From Mauremys mutica (Eukaryota > Chordata > Testudines > Geoemydidae): a stretch of 64,000 bases of DNA. Under the pieces are notes generated by a model that was not told the origin of the DNA, ran no database searches, and saw only the letters and a list, made by a program, of their open reading frames with translations. The stretch is taken from NCBI RefSeq assembly GCF_020497125.1, contig NC_059075.1, positions 41,886,003 to 41,950,002 on the forward strand, read 5' to 3'. Below are positions 34,440 through 47,020 of this stretch, in pieces. Positions within the stretch are counted from its first letter, which is position 1. Each line of letters begins with the position of its first letter. The translations under genes and the position numbers were made by a program.

Positions 34440-35060
34440 TATTTATAAGACGAGATCTGGCCTGTTCGTCACCTTCCTTCAGTCAATCCCGCCACAACAA
34501 TCTTCATTTATTGATTAGTACTTGATATTTGAATCAAAAGGCAGCTTTCCCGTTCTGTTCATATTTTCATTAGATGTTTGTTCAGTCCAAATTATTTCAA
34601 ACCAAAACAATTTGTGTTCTCTTTGTTGCTTTGAAAATGTTAAAATATTTGCCGTAAAAAAAAGTTGCCAGAGTGTACTTTGGGAAAATGTACCACACAT
34701 GGAAAAACAAAAATAAAAATTGTGAACTTTATTTTTTTTCCTGTGAGACATTATAAATGCAAGAAATTTCAAAGAATCCACATATATTTGTATAAAGATT
34801 GTTCTATTCCTTAAAAAAATTATTAAAAGTAAACATTCAAAAAACTCAAGTCTTTGAGCCCAAAATAAGAAACAAGACAAACAACTTCAATTATTTCAGT
34901 TTTTGACCAAAGAAATGTTTACATAATGAATAAAAACTAGTTTGATTCATCATTAAACCTTTGTAATTAGAGCATCTCCTACTTTTTCCTTTAACAAAAA
35001 CCACACCAAAATACACACCATTGTACGAGTTTTATTTTGCATTTTAGATACCTTAAAGCA
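34440..35060. other. AT-rich block, candidate conserved noncoding element
   Basis: The sequence near 34455-34570 (atctggcctgttcgtcacc, tcaatcccgccacaacaatc, tattgattagtacttgatatttg) is non-repetitive and TAAT-rich. The remainder is AT-rich with homopolymers and could equally be a 3'-UTR-like or plain intergenic stretch. Confidence 0.22.
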
Positions 35061-37489
35061 AACACCTCACACAACCGAGTTCCTCCTTTGATTGTCACTA
35101 TGCTGACTTCTCAAAGTCCTGCACCCCTCTATTGTCACTGCAGAGGCTTTAGAAATTAAGTTGTTTGGGGACCTTTAAAATTAGACAAACATTAGCTGCT
35201 CAATGCCAAACGCCTTTGGTAAAACAAAATTTCATTTTCATGTGTGTGCTAGAGAAGGTGTGAGCCAAAGCTAGGGGTTTTGGGGGGTGGTTGGGAGAAT
35301 GGTTGTTTGGTTCTTTTAGTAACTGGTTGCTGAAGTTTCCAGATATGCGCTTTTTATACCAGCGGTGGGGAAATATCACCTGTCCTTGGTAAGCCCTTAA
35401 AGCAGAGTTACATTATACAGTGGCCTTTTCAGAACACCAGCAAAGCTGACTATTTCCATTCCCAAAACAATCCCTTTCTGCTCAAACTTCCATTTGTTTG
35501 CTTTAAGAAAAAAAACCAATACCCAAATAGTGAAACTGACTGATTTACATGAAGTTCTGAAATCATCTTGCCTGCTTGTGGGTCACTCTGACCTTCCTTT
35601 GACAGTGTGAAAACAGGAAAAAAAAATATTTTAACCACATTGAGATGCTGCCATAATTTTAAGCCCAGATAAAAGGATTAGTTCAGGGAGACATTTGGAT
35701 CCAAGACACAATAAAAGGTAGAAGTTAAGTACTTACATGCTGCAGGTTGAGAGATGAAGCTCAGGGCTGGAGCAGAATTTCCCTTGCCCTCAGGTGTTTC
35801 TAATTGCTGATTAAATATCTTTTGGTTCTGCCTGCACCAGCCGACAGTCCCCTCTGCGTCTCTGCCTCTCTTTGTGACTAGGACACAGTACTCCGAGTCC
35901 CAACCTATAAATAGATCCCAGCTCTGTGATTGATATAACAGGCAGCTGACAAAAAAAAAAACCACCACACACACCATAGGTCTTAAGGAAAGCAGCAAAA
36001 GCTGGGCTTTCACCTCTGCACTGCACCCAGGGAGGAGTCCCCCACAGTCACCACTTCCCCACAGCAGCATTACAGCAACTTTGGGCATGTAAGCAAGTGA
36101 ACAAAATTCACTGCACCAAAAGAAGAAAAGGAAAAGTACAGATGCTGGTTTGGATTTGACTCCTTTACACCTTGAAGTTTAAAAAAAAAAAAAAAAAAAA
36201 AAGAAGTGTGATCTGAGTACAGTTTTGAATTGTGTTTTATTCCAAACTCTTTCCATGAAACTTTGCATTCTTGCTACAGAATAAACTGGGACTAACAGCT
36301 GGGTTAGTAACGGCAAGGTTAGACAGCTTCCTGAGGGACTCTGCAAAGAGTTCAGGGATTGAGAATGAAGTTACTGTTCTCCATGAACCATTTGATCAGG
36401 ACACTCCCTGACAGCTAGCATCAGGATAGTGACAAAATTCCCACTTTTAAAGGAACCCCCAGACCAAGGAATTCCCGGTTGGCTAATGTTAGCTCAGAGT
36501 AACAAATTACTAAACTTTGGGGGATTTCTATAGGGGTTTGATCAAGTCCTTGAATAATTGGAAAAACCTCCCAGTGATAATGTTTGTAGCTATGGAATTG
36601 TCTTCCAAGGAATGGGGTGAGCCCTATTCTTTGGGACATGTATGCGTGACTGGATAAAGCCCTTGAGGATGGATTGTAGCAAGCAATCCTGCCTGGCCCC
36701 CATCGGTAAGTGTGGGGATGGTCTAGATAGGACTTTACAGGGCTTTTCCCTCTTACACTTCCATGATTTCTTCTACAAGCTCCCAAATCAGTCTCAATAG
36801 CAGATCAGTTGAAGTCTCAAGCATCTGTAGGAAATGGCTGTTAGCACTATTCTCCAAGCCTTCTCTGACTCCCAGATGCTTAACATCAGTACTGACCTCC
36901 ATGAGGGATATGTAGCTCTCCATACCAATTGGACTCAAAGGTACGGCCCGATGAGTTGCAACTGCAGCTGGGTATAGGGGGATACAGAGAGTAGAAGGAG
37001 AAGCTGAGGGCATAATGACCTTCTCTACATTAGACATTTTGGGGGGTCTCTCGCAGTGTGGTAACTAGGACCAGTTCAGCTCTGGTGGTGCAAACAAGGT
37101 ACCAGCACTCAAACTTTTATTACCATGTCATCTAGATTTCCTCTGAGCAGGGTTAGGCAACATGATGTTCAAAAACTAGTGTCCCACCTACACTACTGCT
37201 ACTATATCCATAGAGTTGTACCAGTGCTAGTGCTAGTGCAGTGGTGGGAGATGTCCCCAGATAAGCCTAGGAGAGACACACCAGCATGGACCAGGTTTCA
37301 GGTTACACCAGGTGATTATTCATGTAAATAACTGAAAGCAGTTTCCCTACTTTAAGGCCAAATCCTTCAGTGCTGACACAGGCAATGCGTTCTTTGCAGT
37401 CAATGGGCTTTTCCCTAAGTAAAGAGGGCAGAATTTAGCCTTCATGCTTTTCATGAAATAGGAATTATATGTCATGTAATTTCCTTAAT
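35061..37489. other. noncoding DNA with two unexplained minus-strand open frames
   Basis: A 22-base A run lies at 36181-36202. On the minus strand, frames 37037-36753 (94 codons) and 36786-36421 (121 codons) overlap end to end and could be a frameshifted single ORF. I do not recognise the protein, and neither shows a clear domain. They may be a relic of a retroelement or chance. Confidence 0.4.
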
Positions 37490-37700
37490 ATTCTAATCCT
37501 TGCAGCATGGTCTAGTGGACGAAGCAGTGGACTGGGTGCAGGACACCTGGGTTCTGTTCTTAGCTGTGCCACTGCTTTGTGTGATTTTGAGCTAGTTGAC
37601 CTCTGTGCTTCAGTTTTCCCATCCATAAGGCAGAGATAATGATGCTTAACCTCCATTGTAAAGCACTTTGGTATCTACAGATGAAAAGTGCTATACTTAG
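37490..37700 (-). repeat. MIR-like SINE fragment
   Basis: The + strand reads 'gcatggtctagtggacgaag', 'cacctgggttctgttctt', 'cttcagttttcccatcc' and 'gtaaagcactttggtatc', which is the reverse complement of MIR-type order. A common reptile palindromic repeat (cattgacttcaatggag) follows at about 37740-37810. Confidence 0.6.
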
Positions 37701-37975
37701 CATTATCATCATCCTATGATAAATAAATAATGTGCCAGATGCAGCCCTAGTATAGTGCCATTGACTTCAATGGAGATGCACCCATGCCTTTCAGCTGAAT
37801 TTGGCCCTTTGATTTTTGCTGAGATGAACACCAAGTCAATATCTAACTGAAGGGAAAACAAATTTCAGCAAAAACACAACCATGTTTTCATGAATGTGCT
37901 CTGATTTTGGCTGCCTAAAGGGAGAGACCTGGGGGTCAGATTTTGAGAGATGCTGAGTATTTGGCTCCCACTTAC

Positions 37976-38530
37976 TGTCACAGAGGTGCCACCCCAACCC
38001 ACCCCATCCTGGGTGGAAGTGGTACTGTGGCAGCCTTTCCTCAGTTTCCCCAGAGTCTTCTCTGGCCATAGGAGTGACATGGCCTCCAGCCAATCCATCT
38101 AACAGAATCCAACCCCTTCCAGGCTCTCAGAGTCCTTCACTTGAAGTCCAACAGAAAATAGCAAAACAACTGAATCTTCAGCCCAGCTGGGCTCAGCTGC
38201 TAGCCTCCTCCTTTTCAGGCTAATCCCAGCTGCAAACTGTACCAACATTGACCAGGTTTCTGGCTTTCACTCTCTCCGCCCCCGGGTTGGCACACACTTT
38301 CCCTTCTCAGGGTTTCAGACAGGCTACAGTCTCTGATCAGCTCCTGTCTCCACCGAGGCTCCTTGCCCACCGCAGGATAGTGTGTCTGGTCTGCTTCCCC
38401 ACCAATCCCCCACTTCCGGGCTGCCTTCCTCTTAAGTCCAACCCTGCACAGATATAACAGAGCAGGACTAACTGAACTAGGCTGACTGGCCCCAAGTCTA
38501 TCCTTAAAGGGGGCAGGCCACCCTATTACA
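37976..38530. mobile_element. solo-LTR-like element (555 bp)
   Basis: It starts TGTCACAG and ends GCCACCCTATTACA, i.e. TG...CA. The flanks are the two halves of a common repeat (left 'gagtatttggctccca', right 'gacttcagctgg ... gaaaatcaggcc'), showing that something has interrupted it. The ending resembles that of 51230-51659. No clean target duplication was found, so the exact ends may be off by a few bases. It has no coding region. Confidence 0.5.
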
Positions 38531-38739
38531 GACTTCAGCTGGAATTTTTAGTGCAGAATACTTCTGAAAATCAGGCCAAGGTGCATCGAAGAGGCTCCCA
38601 AACACTAAGGCACTCAAATCCAGCAGCCATTTTTGAAAAGTTTGACCTTAATATATGTATAGTTGTATACATTCTGAACCGAATAAATATAAATGCCACC
38701 AACTTGTTCCTTGCCTTTCCATATCACCTATCTCCAAAC

Positions 38740-38940
38740 CCTTTACAAACATTATTTAAGCAAGCCCCATGCAAGGTAGGCCAGTATTATCATCCCCATA
38801 TTGTGTTGGGGAGGGGGAATCCGAGACACAGAGATACCAAGAGATTTGCCCACACTTTCTCAGCAACACAGTGGCACAGCCTTGAACAGAGCCCAGAATT
38901 CTTTGAATCTTCATCTCCTCTTTTACTAGAGCACATGAAT
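38740..38940 (+). repeat. MIR-like SINE fragment
   Basis: 'tttacaaacattatttaagc', 'ggccagtattatcatcccc', 'gagatttgcccacac', 'acagtggcacagcc' and 'gcccagaattctttg' follow MIR-type order. Confidence 0.55.
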
Positions 38941-39731
38941 TTAGTTGTTACACTTTGGGAGAAAGAGAAGTCAGAGGTCCAGAAAAGACTCTCTCCTTAG
39001 CCTGAAGCTGGTTCTTTACACAGAACTCTCATGGCCCTGACTCACTCAACTCCTATGTGGAAGCTTCTCTTCATTCCAGCAGTAAATTATGTGTGTCAGG
39101 CATGGACAGACGGGGAAAAACCCTATAGCAGAGGAAATCCCACATAGACTTTACACCCACCACAACACACTGCAGAAAGGAGGCCAGAAGATTGCAAAAA
39201 ATCACCTCAAAATACATTTAAAAATAAGCTACTTGTAGAGCAGATAAAGGTTTAATATATTTTTCTTCAAACACCCAGTTTAGAGAATTGCAATCTGGAA
39301 AACTGGGACTGTAGCTGAGCAGTCTCTCTCACTGGTTATTTGCTGTTGCATTTGTTATTACAAGGTGCCTGTCATTAGTACCTACTGTAGTTAAAGTTGA
39401 AAGCAGCTTCCACTATAAACTCCTGCTTCACAGGCTCATAAATGCCCCCAAACTATTACTGATGTATATGAAATGTCCAGTGATTGACTTCTGCTCAAGG
39501 GAGAGGGGTTTGGGGGAGAGGGCAGGAAAAGTGTAAGTGTGTGGGTGGGTGGCTGGGAGGGAGTAAGTGTCAATTGGGCAAAACCCTTTCAGCCATTTAT
39601 AAACTATTATGAAAGAATGAAACATACTACACTTTTCTGCCAATGTTAAAAAAGGAAAGTAATCATACTTAAGACAGGCCTACAGCAAATATATATGAAG
39701 CTTGAAAAATGGCTGAGACAGCTAGCTGGGA
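38941..39731. other. noncoding DNA, no gene recognised
   Basis: No repeat or gene is supported here. Confidence 0.45.
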
Positions 39732-39930
39732 TCTTAGAATGATAGAATCATAGAATGTCAGGGTTGGAAGGGACCTCAAGAGGTCATCTAGTCCAACCCC
39801 CTGCTCAAAGCAGGACCAATCCCCAGACAAATTTTTGCCCCAGATCCCTAAATGGCCCCCTCAAGGATTGAACTCACAACCCTGGGTTTAGCAGGCCAAT
39901 GCTCAAACCACTGAGCTATCCCTGCCCCTC
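39732..39930 (-). repeat. CR1 LINE, 3' end fragment
   Basis: The + strand starts with 'atagaatcatagaatg', the reverse complement of the CR1 terminal (ATTCTATG)n repeat. It continues with the highly conserved CR1 tail 'cagggttggaagggacctca', 'ggtcatctagtccaaccccc' and ends '...aaccactgagctatccctg'. About 200 bp of a 5'-truncated copy are present, without coding sequence. CR1 is the dominant LINE of turtles, birds and crocodilians, which helps place the organism. Confidence 0.9.
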
Positions 39931-42900
39931 CATCTTCCTTTGGATTGTGTGTGGAAAAAAGTAAGCACCCAAAAAATTACTTCTATGCATGCTGAGCATG
40001 TCTGCCATGATTTTAGCAGAGCCCAATGTAACTGTACCTGTTTTAATGTCAAGGAAAACATAAGGATGTACAACAACTACAAAACCAATAAAAATCAGAT
40101 CCATAGTTTTAAAAAAAATTGTAGAATGCAGCAAAAATAGTTTTTTTTTGTTTTTGTTTTTGTTTTTTAACTTTCCCATTAGGAAGATTCAGTTGTCATT
40201 TTAATATAATCTACAAGAGAACTCTCAACAGCCAAAAACTGCAGGATAGGTGGGATATCATCTTATAAGCCTCAGTGAGGTGTGAACTTCAGAGCCTTAA
40301 AATTTGGACCATTTAAATACTAGCATTAGTATGAAGCAATATAAAGAAAATTAAATAAAAACCTACGTCAAGGCTGCCTGGTTTACACCACTAAGCATGA
40401 CAGAAATGCAGAAGTCAAGGCTCCAACAGCAACATGATTTTGGGTGCATTGCCTATGTGAAGTATTTTCCAGATCTGTTTGTGTGTTTAAAATGGGTTGT
40501 TTAAATACACTCCTCCTACACAGAATGCACAAGACAGTGGAGTTGCTGATGCCAATGGAAGCCTAGCTACTGTGTTTCCTGACTTTGGGGGAATTTTAAT
40601 GCTGTAACCTTAACATTACATTAATTTATATTTTTCTGTGTAATCTATATTCTCAACAGGGCTTTTCTTGGTGTACTGTGAATAAAACTCTGTGTCCAGC
40701 ACTTTCCCAACAAACTCTAGAATCATGAGATAGGACATTGCAGGGTGCAAGACTTTGTACCACTGGAGAAAATAACATCACTGACTCAGTGCAGTTTTGA
40801 CTTTTATTCCTTCTTTAGTTTCAATATATTTTATTAATTCTCAAATATTTTTAACTGTGGCTGTCCAAAGGCAGTTTTGCCATTGACTTTAATTAAGAGT
40901 ATTTGTTGTGCCTGATCATACTCTTATCAATTTATTTATCGTTGAGTTCACCAATATTATACTAGTGATCCAAGGTTAGGTTTTCACAGTATTGTGTACT
41001 CATGTTAGATATTAATACTTAAGTGGAGTGTATTCAGAGAATTCAATATTTCTGAATTTGTACAAAAATAAAATGTATGAGGCTCTATCTAAAGCTTATT
41101 AGCAGCAGGACAATCATACACTGCAATATATTTAAATATCCCTCCTAAACACCTAATTCTGAAGCATTGCCTCTGACTACAAAAATTAGTGAGTTTATAT
41201 GATTTTTTTAAATGTGAACTTCCTAGATTTGCTCCTTGGGGAAGGCACCTGCCTCAAGTGTTTTCTATATATGATAACAACATCTATGTACTTCTGTGAA
41301 GCACCTACTGCACTTGTTTGTTACTTTATAGCACCGACAACAAGCACACACCTGTGCAGACAGAGCATTAACTGAACACTTAATAGCCTGCTGGTATGTT
41401 TGAGATTTGTATAAGGTCAGCTTGAGACAAGCGATACTGTTTCATGTTCTCAATAACCTTGGGGGTAGGGGGAGGGAGAGAGAACACGGCTAGTTTTATA
41501 GCAAACATCTATTGTAATAATATCCATACTAACTTTGATAGCAGGGAAAGGGGGAGGAAGATAAAGAGATTTAAAGCAGTTCTAGATCCAAACATCCAGA
41601 ATGTGTGAAGGCCTTTTGATCTGGAGTTTTGGTTCAGCCCACCAGAGAGATTAAAATAAGCTTCCAAATTCAGACTGGGCTTTTACACTGAAATAAAAAT
41701 GATCCTCTCCGCACACTCTACAAACTCTCTAAAAAAATCACAGTCATTTTTAAGAGATCCGAAAGCAAAGAGCACCAGGAAGTGGATGAAGTCCCCCGTC
41801 TATGGGAGCCCTAGAGCAGGGCATTCCTCGGCTGCAAACACCACTTCTAGCTAATGAAGGAATAAACAGTTCCAGGAGTCCCCCCTGCTTCACAAAGCTT
41901 GAAAATCAATAGATAAATGAGACACAAAATTACTTGCCTGCTTTCTGAGGTCTTCTGGGGAGAGCCCGATTCCGCAGCCCTTATTCACATAAAGGACAAG
42001 CTCCCTGATCAGCGATAACCAGATGAATCCATGGAAGGAGATAAGTCACCAGCATGAATTGTCTGGGTTTCAAAAAAAGGAAAGGAAAGAATTTAAAGCA
42101 AGTCTCTTGTGGGGGGCCACAGGGCACAAAGCTCATCTCTAAATCAGTGCCAAAAATGTCCTGCCTTGCCCAATATCTTAGGAAAGTCACTAACTTCTCA
42201 ACGTCTTCCCTTTACTCCAAGGCAGAGCCCTCTCCTGGGTCTTTGATCCAGAGCTAAAGCTGTGCTCTCCTAATCAAAATTAAGAAAGTGTCACTCTTAG
42301 GGCATTTCATTAAAGAAAAAGAGACCCCTATAAGTCATACAGGGAGCATTTTTCCGTCCTTGAAGGCCAGCGAGATGGCAAAAACAGCACTCACACCCAG
42401 ACCTTCTCAAACTAACATTTTGTCAGATCTCCCATACCAAGCAGGGTCAAGGCCAGTCCGTACTGGGAGACCTCCAAAGAATATCCGGAACAAGGAGTGG
42501 TGTTAATGATTCAATAAGGGCTACTCTTCCCTCTAAGGCAGTAGTCAACCCTAGCATCAGCATGGAGTCAAAGGAACTGTGCTGCTGGAGCTACTAGTTT
42601 ATGGATGAGACAAGTCAAACCATTTTACAAACAACTGGGGTGTTAGAATCAGGGCAAGACACCGAGGTTATCTCAGGAAATTAAATTCCACCTTCCCAAA
42701 ATCCCCCCTTGCATTTTCTGCTCTATACAGTATTTCCTTTTCCAAATGTTTGTGTAGGGCTGCTGTGCACTGTTAAACAGCTGCTATGCACCACCCCAGA
42801 GAGGGTTGCATTTTAGTTGTGGGTGAAGTGATTTCCATCTCTTTACACAAATTCTGCTAGTGTCTCTCAGTCCTTCCCCACAGCACCCTCTGCTATTCCA

Positions 42901-44214
42901 GTCCTGGTGCTTGAGTCCCCCCGCCCACACACACACACACATTCCAGCTTTGCCAGTTCACCTCAAATAGCTCTACCCATGGACTTCACTCTAGACCTAT
43001 AGCAATCCTTGTTATTGCAGTCCGGCCCCCAAAGACAGGAAACCTTTCATGTGTTAGAGCATTTCATCCACATTAAACAAAACTCTTTTTTAAATCAGAT
43101 CATTTGCTATGAGGCAGTTTATAGGAAATCCCCAGGGGGAGTCTACACTGCTGTTGCTCTGTCTCTGGCAGACAACAAGCACCTCCCTTTTCTATCATGT
43201 CAGGCATGCACTTGGATACCCAGAAGAGAGCTAATTCTTAACAAGCTAATGGGAGCAGCACGTGCTGACTAATGCGCACACAGACCATCAGGAAGCTGCA
43301 TGTGCTGCCCATGCCATTGTCTGGGTTCTATTTACCTTTTATCACCCCTACCTTGGTCCAAAGGTATTTAAAGCCAAGAGCAAGTAGAGAAAGTGCCATA
43401 GGTATCACAAATCCACAGACACAGCAGCACTGGAGGCTGTCAAGAAAACATGTTTGGTGTGCAGCTGAGGAGACACTGGAACTGCCTCTCTCAGATGGGC
43501 TGAACTGAACCCTAATTCCAAAGATGCCAACGTTTGAGGGCATTGAAGGGAAGATACGGACTCTGTAGCAATCCCTGGCTACCAGGGGATAGTAGCTACA
43601 GCTGAACTTGTACTAGCACATATTCCCACACAAATGAAACACTAACGTGGTAAAAGTGAAGCCTGTAAACAGCTGAATCTTTCCCCTTTCAAAAGCCTAT
43701 AGATCTACTAGCATTAACAGTGCAAAGAAACTGCTAGCCAAGTTCTGTAATCTAAAGTGAATTTACCCAAAGTCCCCTGCAAACGGCTCTCCTACAAAGC
43801 TTTCTGCGGGATTCTTGATTCAGGTGCAGATTCTTTCTTTTTAGCTGTGTTGCTCTGTCCCTTGTTGTCGCTTTATCCAGCACTCCTCCTGCTGCTGAGT
43901 CTATCCCAGCCTGGAATAACCAGTCCCTCCCATTGCTTCTGCCCACAGCCTTGTTGCTGTTTGCAGGTAAGGTTCAGCTCTTTGCCAGTCCCACCCTCCA
44001 GCAAGGTCACTGTCATTCTCACAGTGCACACACGCACATGTTCCAGCTAGGACGGCCCATAACAGAGGAAGTAAAACTATTGGTTGAAGATCCCCAGATC
44101 ATTAGAATAGCCTCTCCCCTGGCACACTGAACACCAAGCAACTCGCCCAGGAACTTGTACACAACTTTTAAAAGGCATCAATAGAATTAAAAGACATATA
44201 GCAACCCTTCTCTA
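39931..44214. other. noncoding DNA, no gene recognised
   Basis: Short (GTTTTT)n and (CA)n stretches (near 40143 and 42930) are present. Open frames up to about 95 codons lack recognisable content. Nothing else is supported. Confidence 0.5.
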
Positions 44215-44350
44215 GCACCTTCTGTATGGGGATCTCAAAGCTCTTCACAAAAATTAATGATCCAGTTTCCCTCACCCCTGTGAAGTAGGCCCCTTTTTAT
44301 TATCCCTGTATTGCAGATGATGAAACTGAAGCACAGGGAGGGAAAATGAA
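44215..44350 (+). repeat. MIR/CORE-like SINE fragment
   Basis: 'ggggatctcaaagctcttcac', 'tgtgaagtaggcccctttttattatccc' and 'gatgatgaaactgaagcacag' follow MIR-type order. Confidence 0.6.
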
Positions 44351-44836
44351 GTGGGATAGATTAACAGTTAAAAATAGGACCATAAACAACTGGGGGAAAT
44401 TTTAAAAGAAAAAAAGAGAGACCTTAGGCATATATATAATTTGTTTGTGATTCAGTGGCATAAAGAACGCTCTCTTCATACAGCTCTTTAATAAAGAATA
44501 ATGCTATTCCTATTTCTTCACTAAAGGCCTATATTTCTGCTCCACACATCACTGACAGGGAAAGACAAGAATCTAAGAATAAGTGAGGGTCTCAGTGAGA
44601 GGAGAGCCTAGAAGAAGATATTAGTACACTCTCCCAAGGGTAGCATATACTAACACTGTTGCATTATGTCTGAGTTTTTATCCTGGGTAGGCCTCTGTTT
44701 GTCATGTACAATTTAGAGGGATGCTGCCCAGTCAAATTTGACAAAATTTAATTTTTTGTATCAAAACAGGTTCTTACAACACTTAAGACACATGGGAACT
44801 TTTCCATGTCTTTTTCTTAAAAGAAACAGTTTAAAA

Positions 44837-44844
<8 letters not shown>

Positions 44845-44895
<51 letters not shown>
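44845..44895. repeat. (TA)n microsatellite
   Basis: About 25 TA repeats follow a 13-base A run. Confidence 0.95.
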
Positions 44896-44902
<7 letters not shown>

Positions 44903-45659
44903 ACCTTCTTTACGGTCTCTCACTGGTTGCCAGTCCATTTCTAAGTAAAATGCAAGACACTGGTTCTCATCCACAAACTTCTAAATGCCCTAAGCCCAAG
45001 TTATCCAAGACACCTCCTCTCCCTTGCCATACCAGAGATGTCCTTGAGAAATACTTTATCTCTCTTGCCTTAGCGTGAAGCTCAAGCGAATCCTTCTCAA
45101 GAGCAAGCCTTGGCTTCTGGAATTTTCTCCTGCTGGAAATACAACTGAGCCCAGATTTGGCCAAGTTTAGAAAATGCACCTGTTTCCAGCAATGGTGGGC
45201 TCTGGCTTGCTTTTTTTGCCCCCTCTATCACTGTCCTCAAACATTGTGAAGCTGGGGGGGACTATAGTGCATTTCTTCATTATATTTGGGTAAAGTTATG
45301 TGCTCCCATTTTAAACAGTGATGGACAACCTCACAATGTTCAATGTAATAAAATTTACAAGCAAAATCCATTCAGCCATTTTTGAGTATTATGAGCAAGT
45401 AAAAAGTAAGGAACTTCCCCAACCAAAAATAAAGTGTCATTAAGGTCTTGACACAACACACCTGACTATGCAGTTAATGTTTATCTCCTAGTAATTGGTT
45501 AATGTTTACAAGTCCTTTGTAGATTAACATTATTAGTACTATTAATTATAGACATACTAGGATGACTCTATAGCTACATCTGTAATTCCCTTTCCATTAT
45601 TATGTAACAGCTACTGTATGGTAACACCCAGAGAATTTATCTACCCTGTAATAAAAAGT
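44896..45659. other. noncoding DNA, no gene recognised
   Basis: Nothing beyond plain AT-rich sequence and a short open frame on the minus strand without recognisable content. Confidence 0.45.
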
Positions 45660-45884
45660 TCAGAGCCCTGAGTCACAGAGCCCAGGTCAGCTGAGTTGGC
45701 CTCACAGAGCTCAGGCTGAGGGACTAAAAATAGCAGTGTAGACAAGACCCTGCCAGGGGAGGGAAGGCCCCAGCCCCCGAGCCCAAACATCTAAAGTGCA
45801 GTTGTCTAGCCCTGCAGCCAGAACCTCGTGAGCCCAACTCAGCTGACCTTGGTCAGTCACAGTCATACCGGGGGTCTTTTATTG
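45660..45884. mobile_element. MITE with internal inverted repeats
   Basis: GGTCAGCTGAGTTGG at 45685-45699 is the exact reverse complement of 45834-45848, and 'agcagtgtagacaag' is typical of reptile Harbinger-like MITEs. The outer ends are not well defined. Confidence 0.5.
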
Positions 45885-45997
45885 CAATATTGACATATCC
45901 CCAGAGGCCCCAATCAGGACCAGGGCCCCTTTGTGCTAGGCAATGTACCTCCACCTATGAAGATATAGTCCCTGCTGCAAAGAGCTCACAATTTAAG
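45885..45997 (+). repeat. SINE-like fragment
   Basis: 'ccagaggccccaatcaggacc', 'tgtgctaggcaatgtacc' and 'gtccctgctgcaaagagctcac' match the family at 22980-23095. Confidence 0.55.
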
Positions 45998-46262
45998 GCC
46001 TGGTTTACGCACAGTTTTTTGTCCCAATGTAATTATTTCAACTAGGGGTGTGATTATATTTTGATATAGTTCAAGCAGTTCAACATCCTAGTATGCATAA
46101 ACATGAATATATGGGTACAGCTTATTCCTGTAAAGAAGCTATATTGGTATAAGCACTTTATAGAGGTATACCTGCATCCACACTGGGGGCTGAACCAATC
46201 AAACTACATTGGTTTTTAAACCAATAGAGTTAAAGAGGAACAAAAATTGTGTGTAAAGCAGT
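45998..46262. mobile_element. MITE
   Basis: The ends are inverted in outline: 'cctggtttacgcacagtttttt' near 45999 and 'acaaaaattgtgtgtaaagc' near 46240. The interior has 'aaccaatcaaactacattgg', 'ttaaaccaat' and other palindromic words. The target duplication is not clear. Confidence 0.45.
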
Positions 46263-46784
46263 ACTAAAATGGCAGGAGTCATAATGACAGGTAGAAGAAG
46301 AGGGATACAATCAAGTATAGACTTGCAATTTTAAGCCTAGTTTTCAGTTTTCCTCCAGGAAGAATCCTTTCTACCTGAAGTTTTGTATTTCCAATTTAGT
46401 CAGATGCTTTAAAAAAAAACACTTAAAAGTTTGAGGTTAATCCATCAAGGCATTTCTGACAAACAGGACTTTGGGAAATGAGGTATAATCCCCTTTTTTA
46501 TATCTCCATTAATGATTTTTAAAGGCCTGTCCCAAAAAAACCCTTGCCCTGGAATCTCCACATTTATTCTATTCAATATTTCTTACATTTAACTTTTATT
46601 GCACTCATGTTCTCCACTCATTCAGTCTGCCTATCTGCTTCTTCTGATGACACCAGCTCCTGTCATGTCTGTACTATGCATAATAACAATCTTTTGCATA
46701 TCAGGTTACATCTGCTGTGGTTGCAGATTATCTGCTGGAACCACAAATGAAAGTGCTTTTGCAGAATTTTGGTAAATTTTGCTT
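46263..46784. other. noncoding DNA
   Basis: No gene or repeat is recognised. Confidence 0.4.
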
Positions 46785-47020
46785 CTTTTTATGGCACCTT
46801 AGAGACTAACAATTTTATTTGAGCATAAGCTTTCGTAGGCTACAGCCCACTTCATCGGATGCATAGAATGGAACATATAGTAAGGAGTTATATATACACG
46901 TACAGGAGAACATGAAAAGGTAGGAGCTGTCCACCATGTCCTTTTCACGTTCTCTGTACATGTATATATATCTCCTTATTATATGTTCCATTCTATGAAT
47001 CCGATGAAGTGGGCTGTAGC

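Noticed and set aside
39895..39930. tRNA gene (word 'aaccactgagctatccctgcc')
   Set aside because: This is part of the CR1 tail consensus; there is no cloverleaf with B box and acceptor stem.
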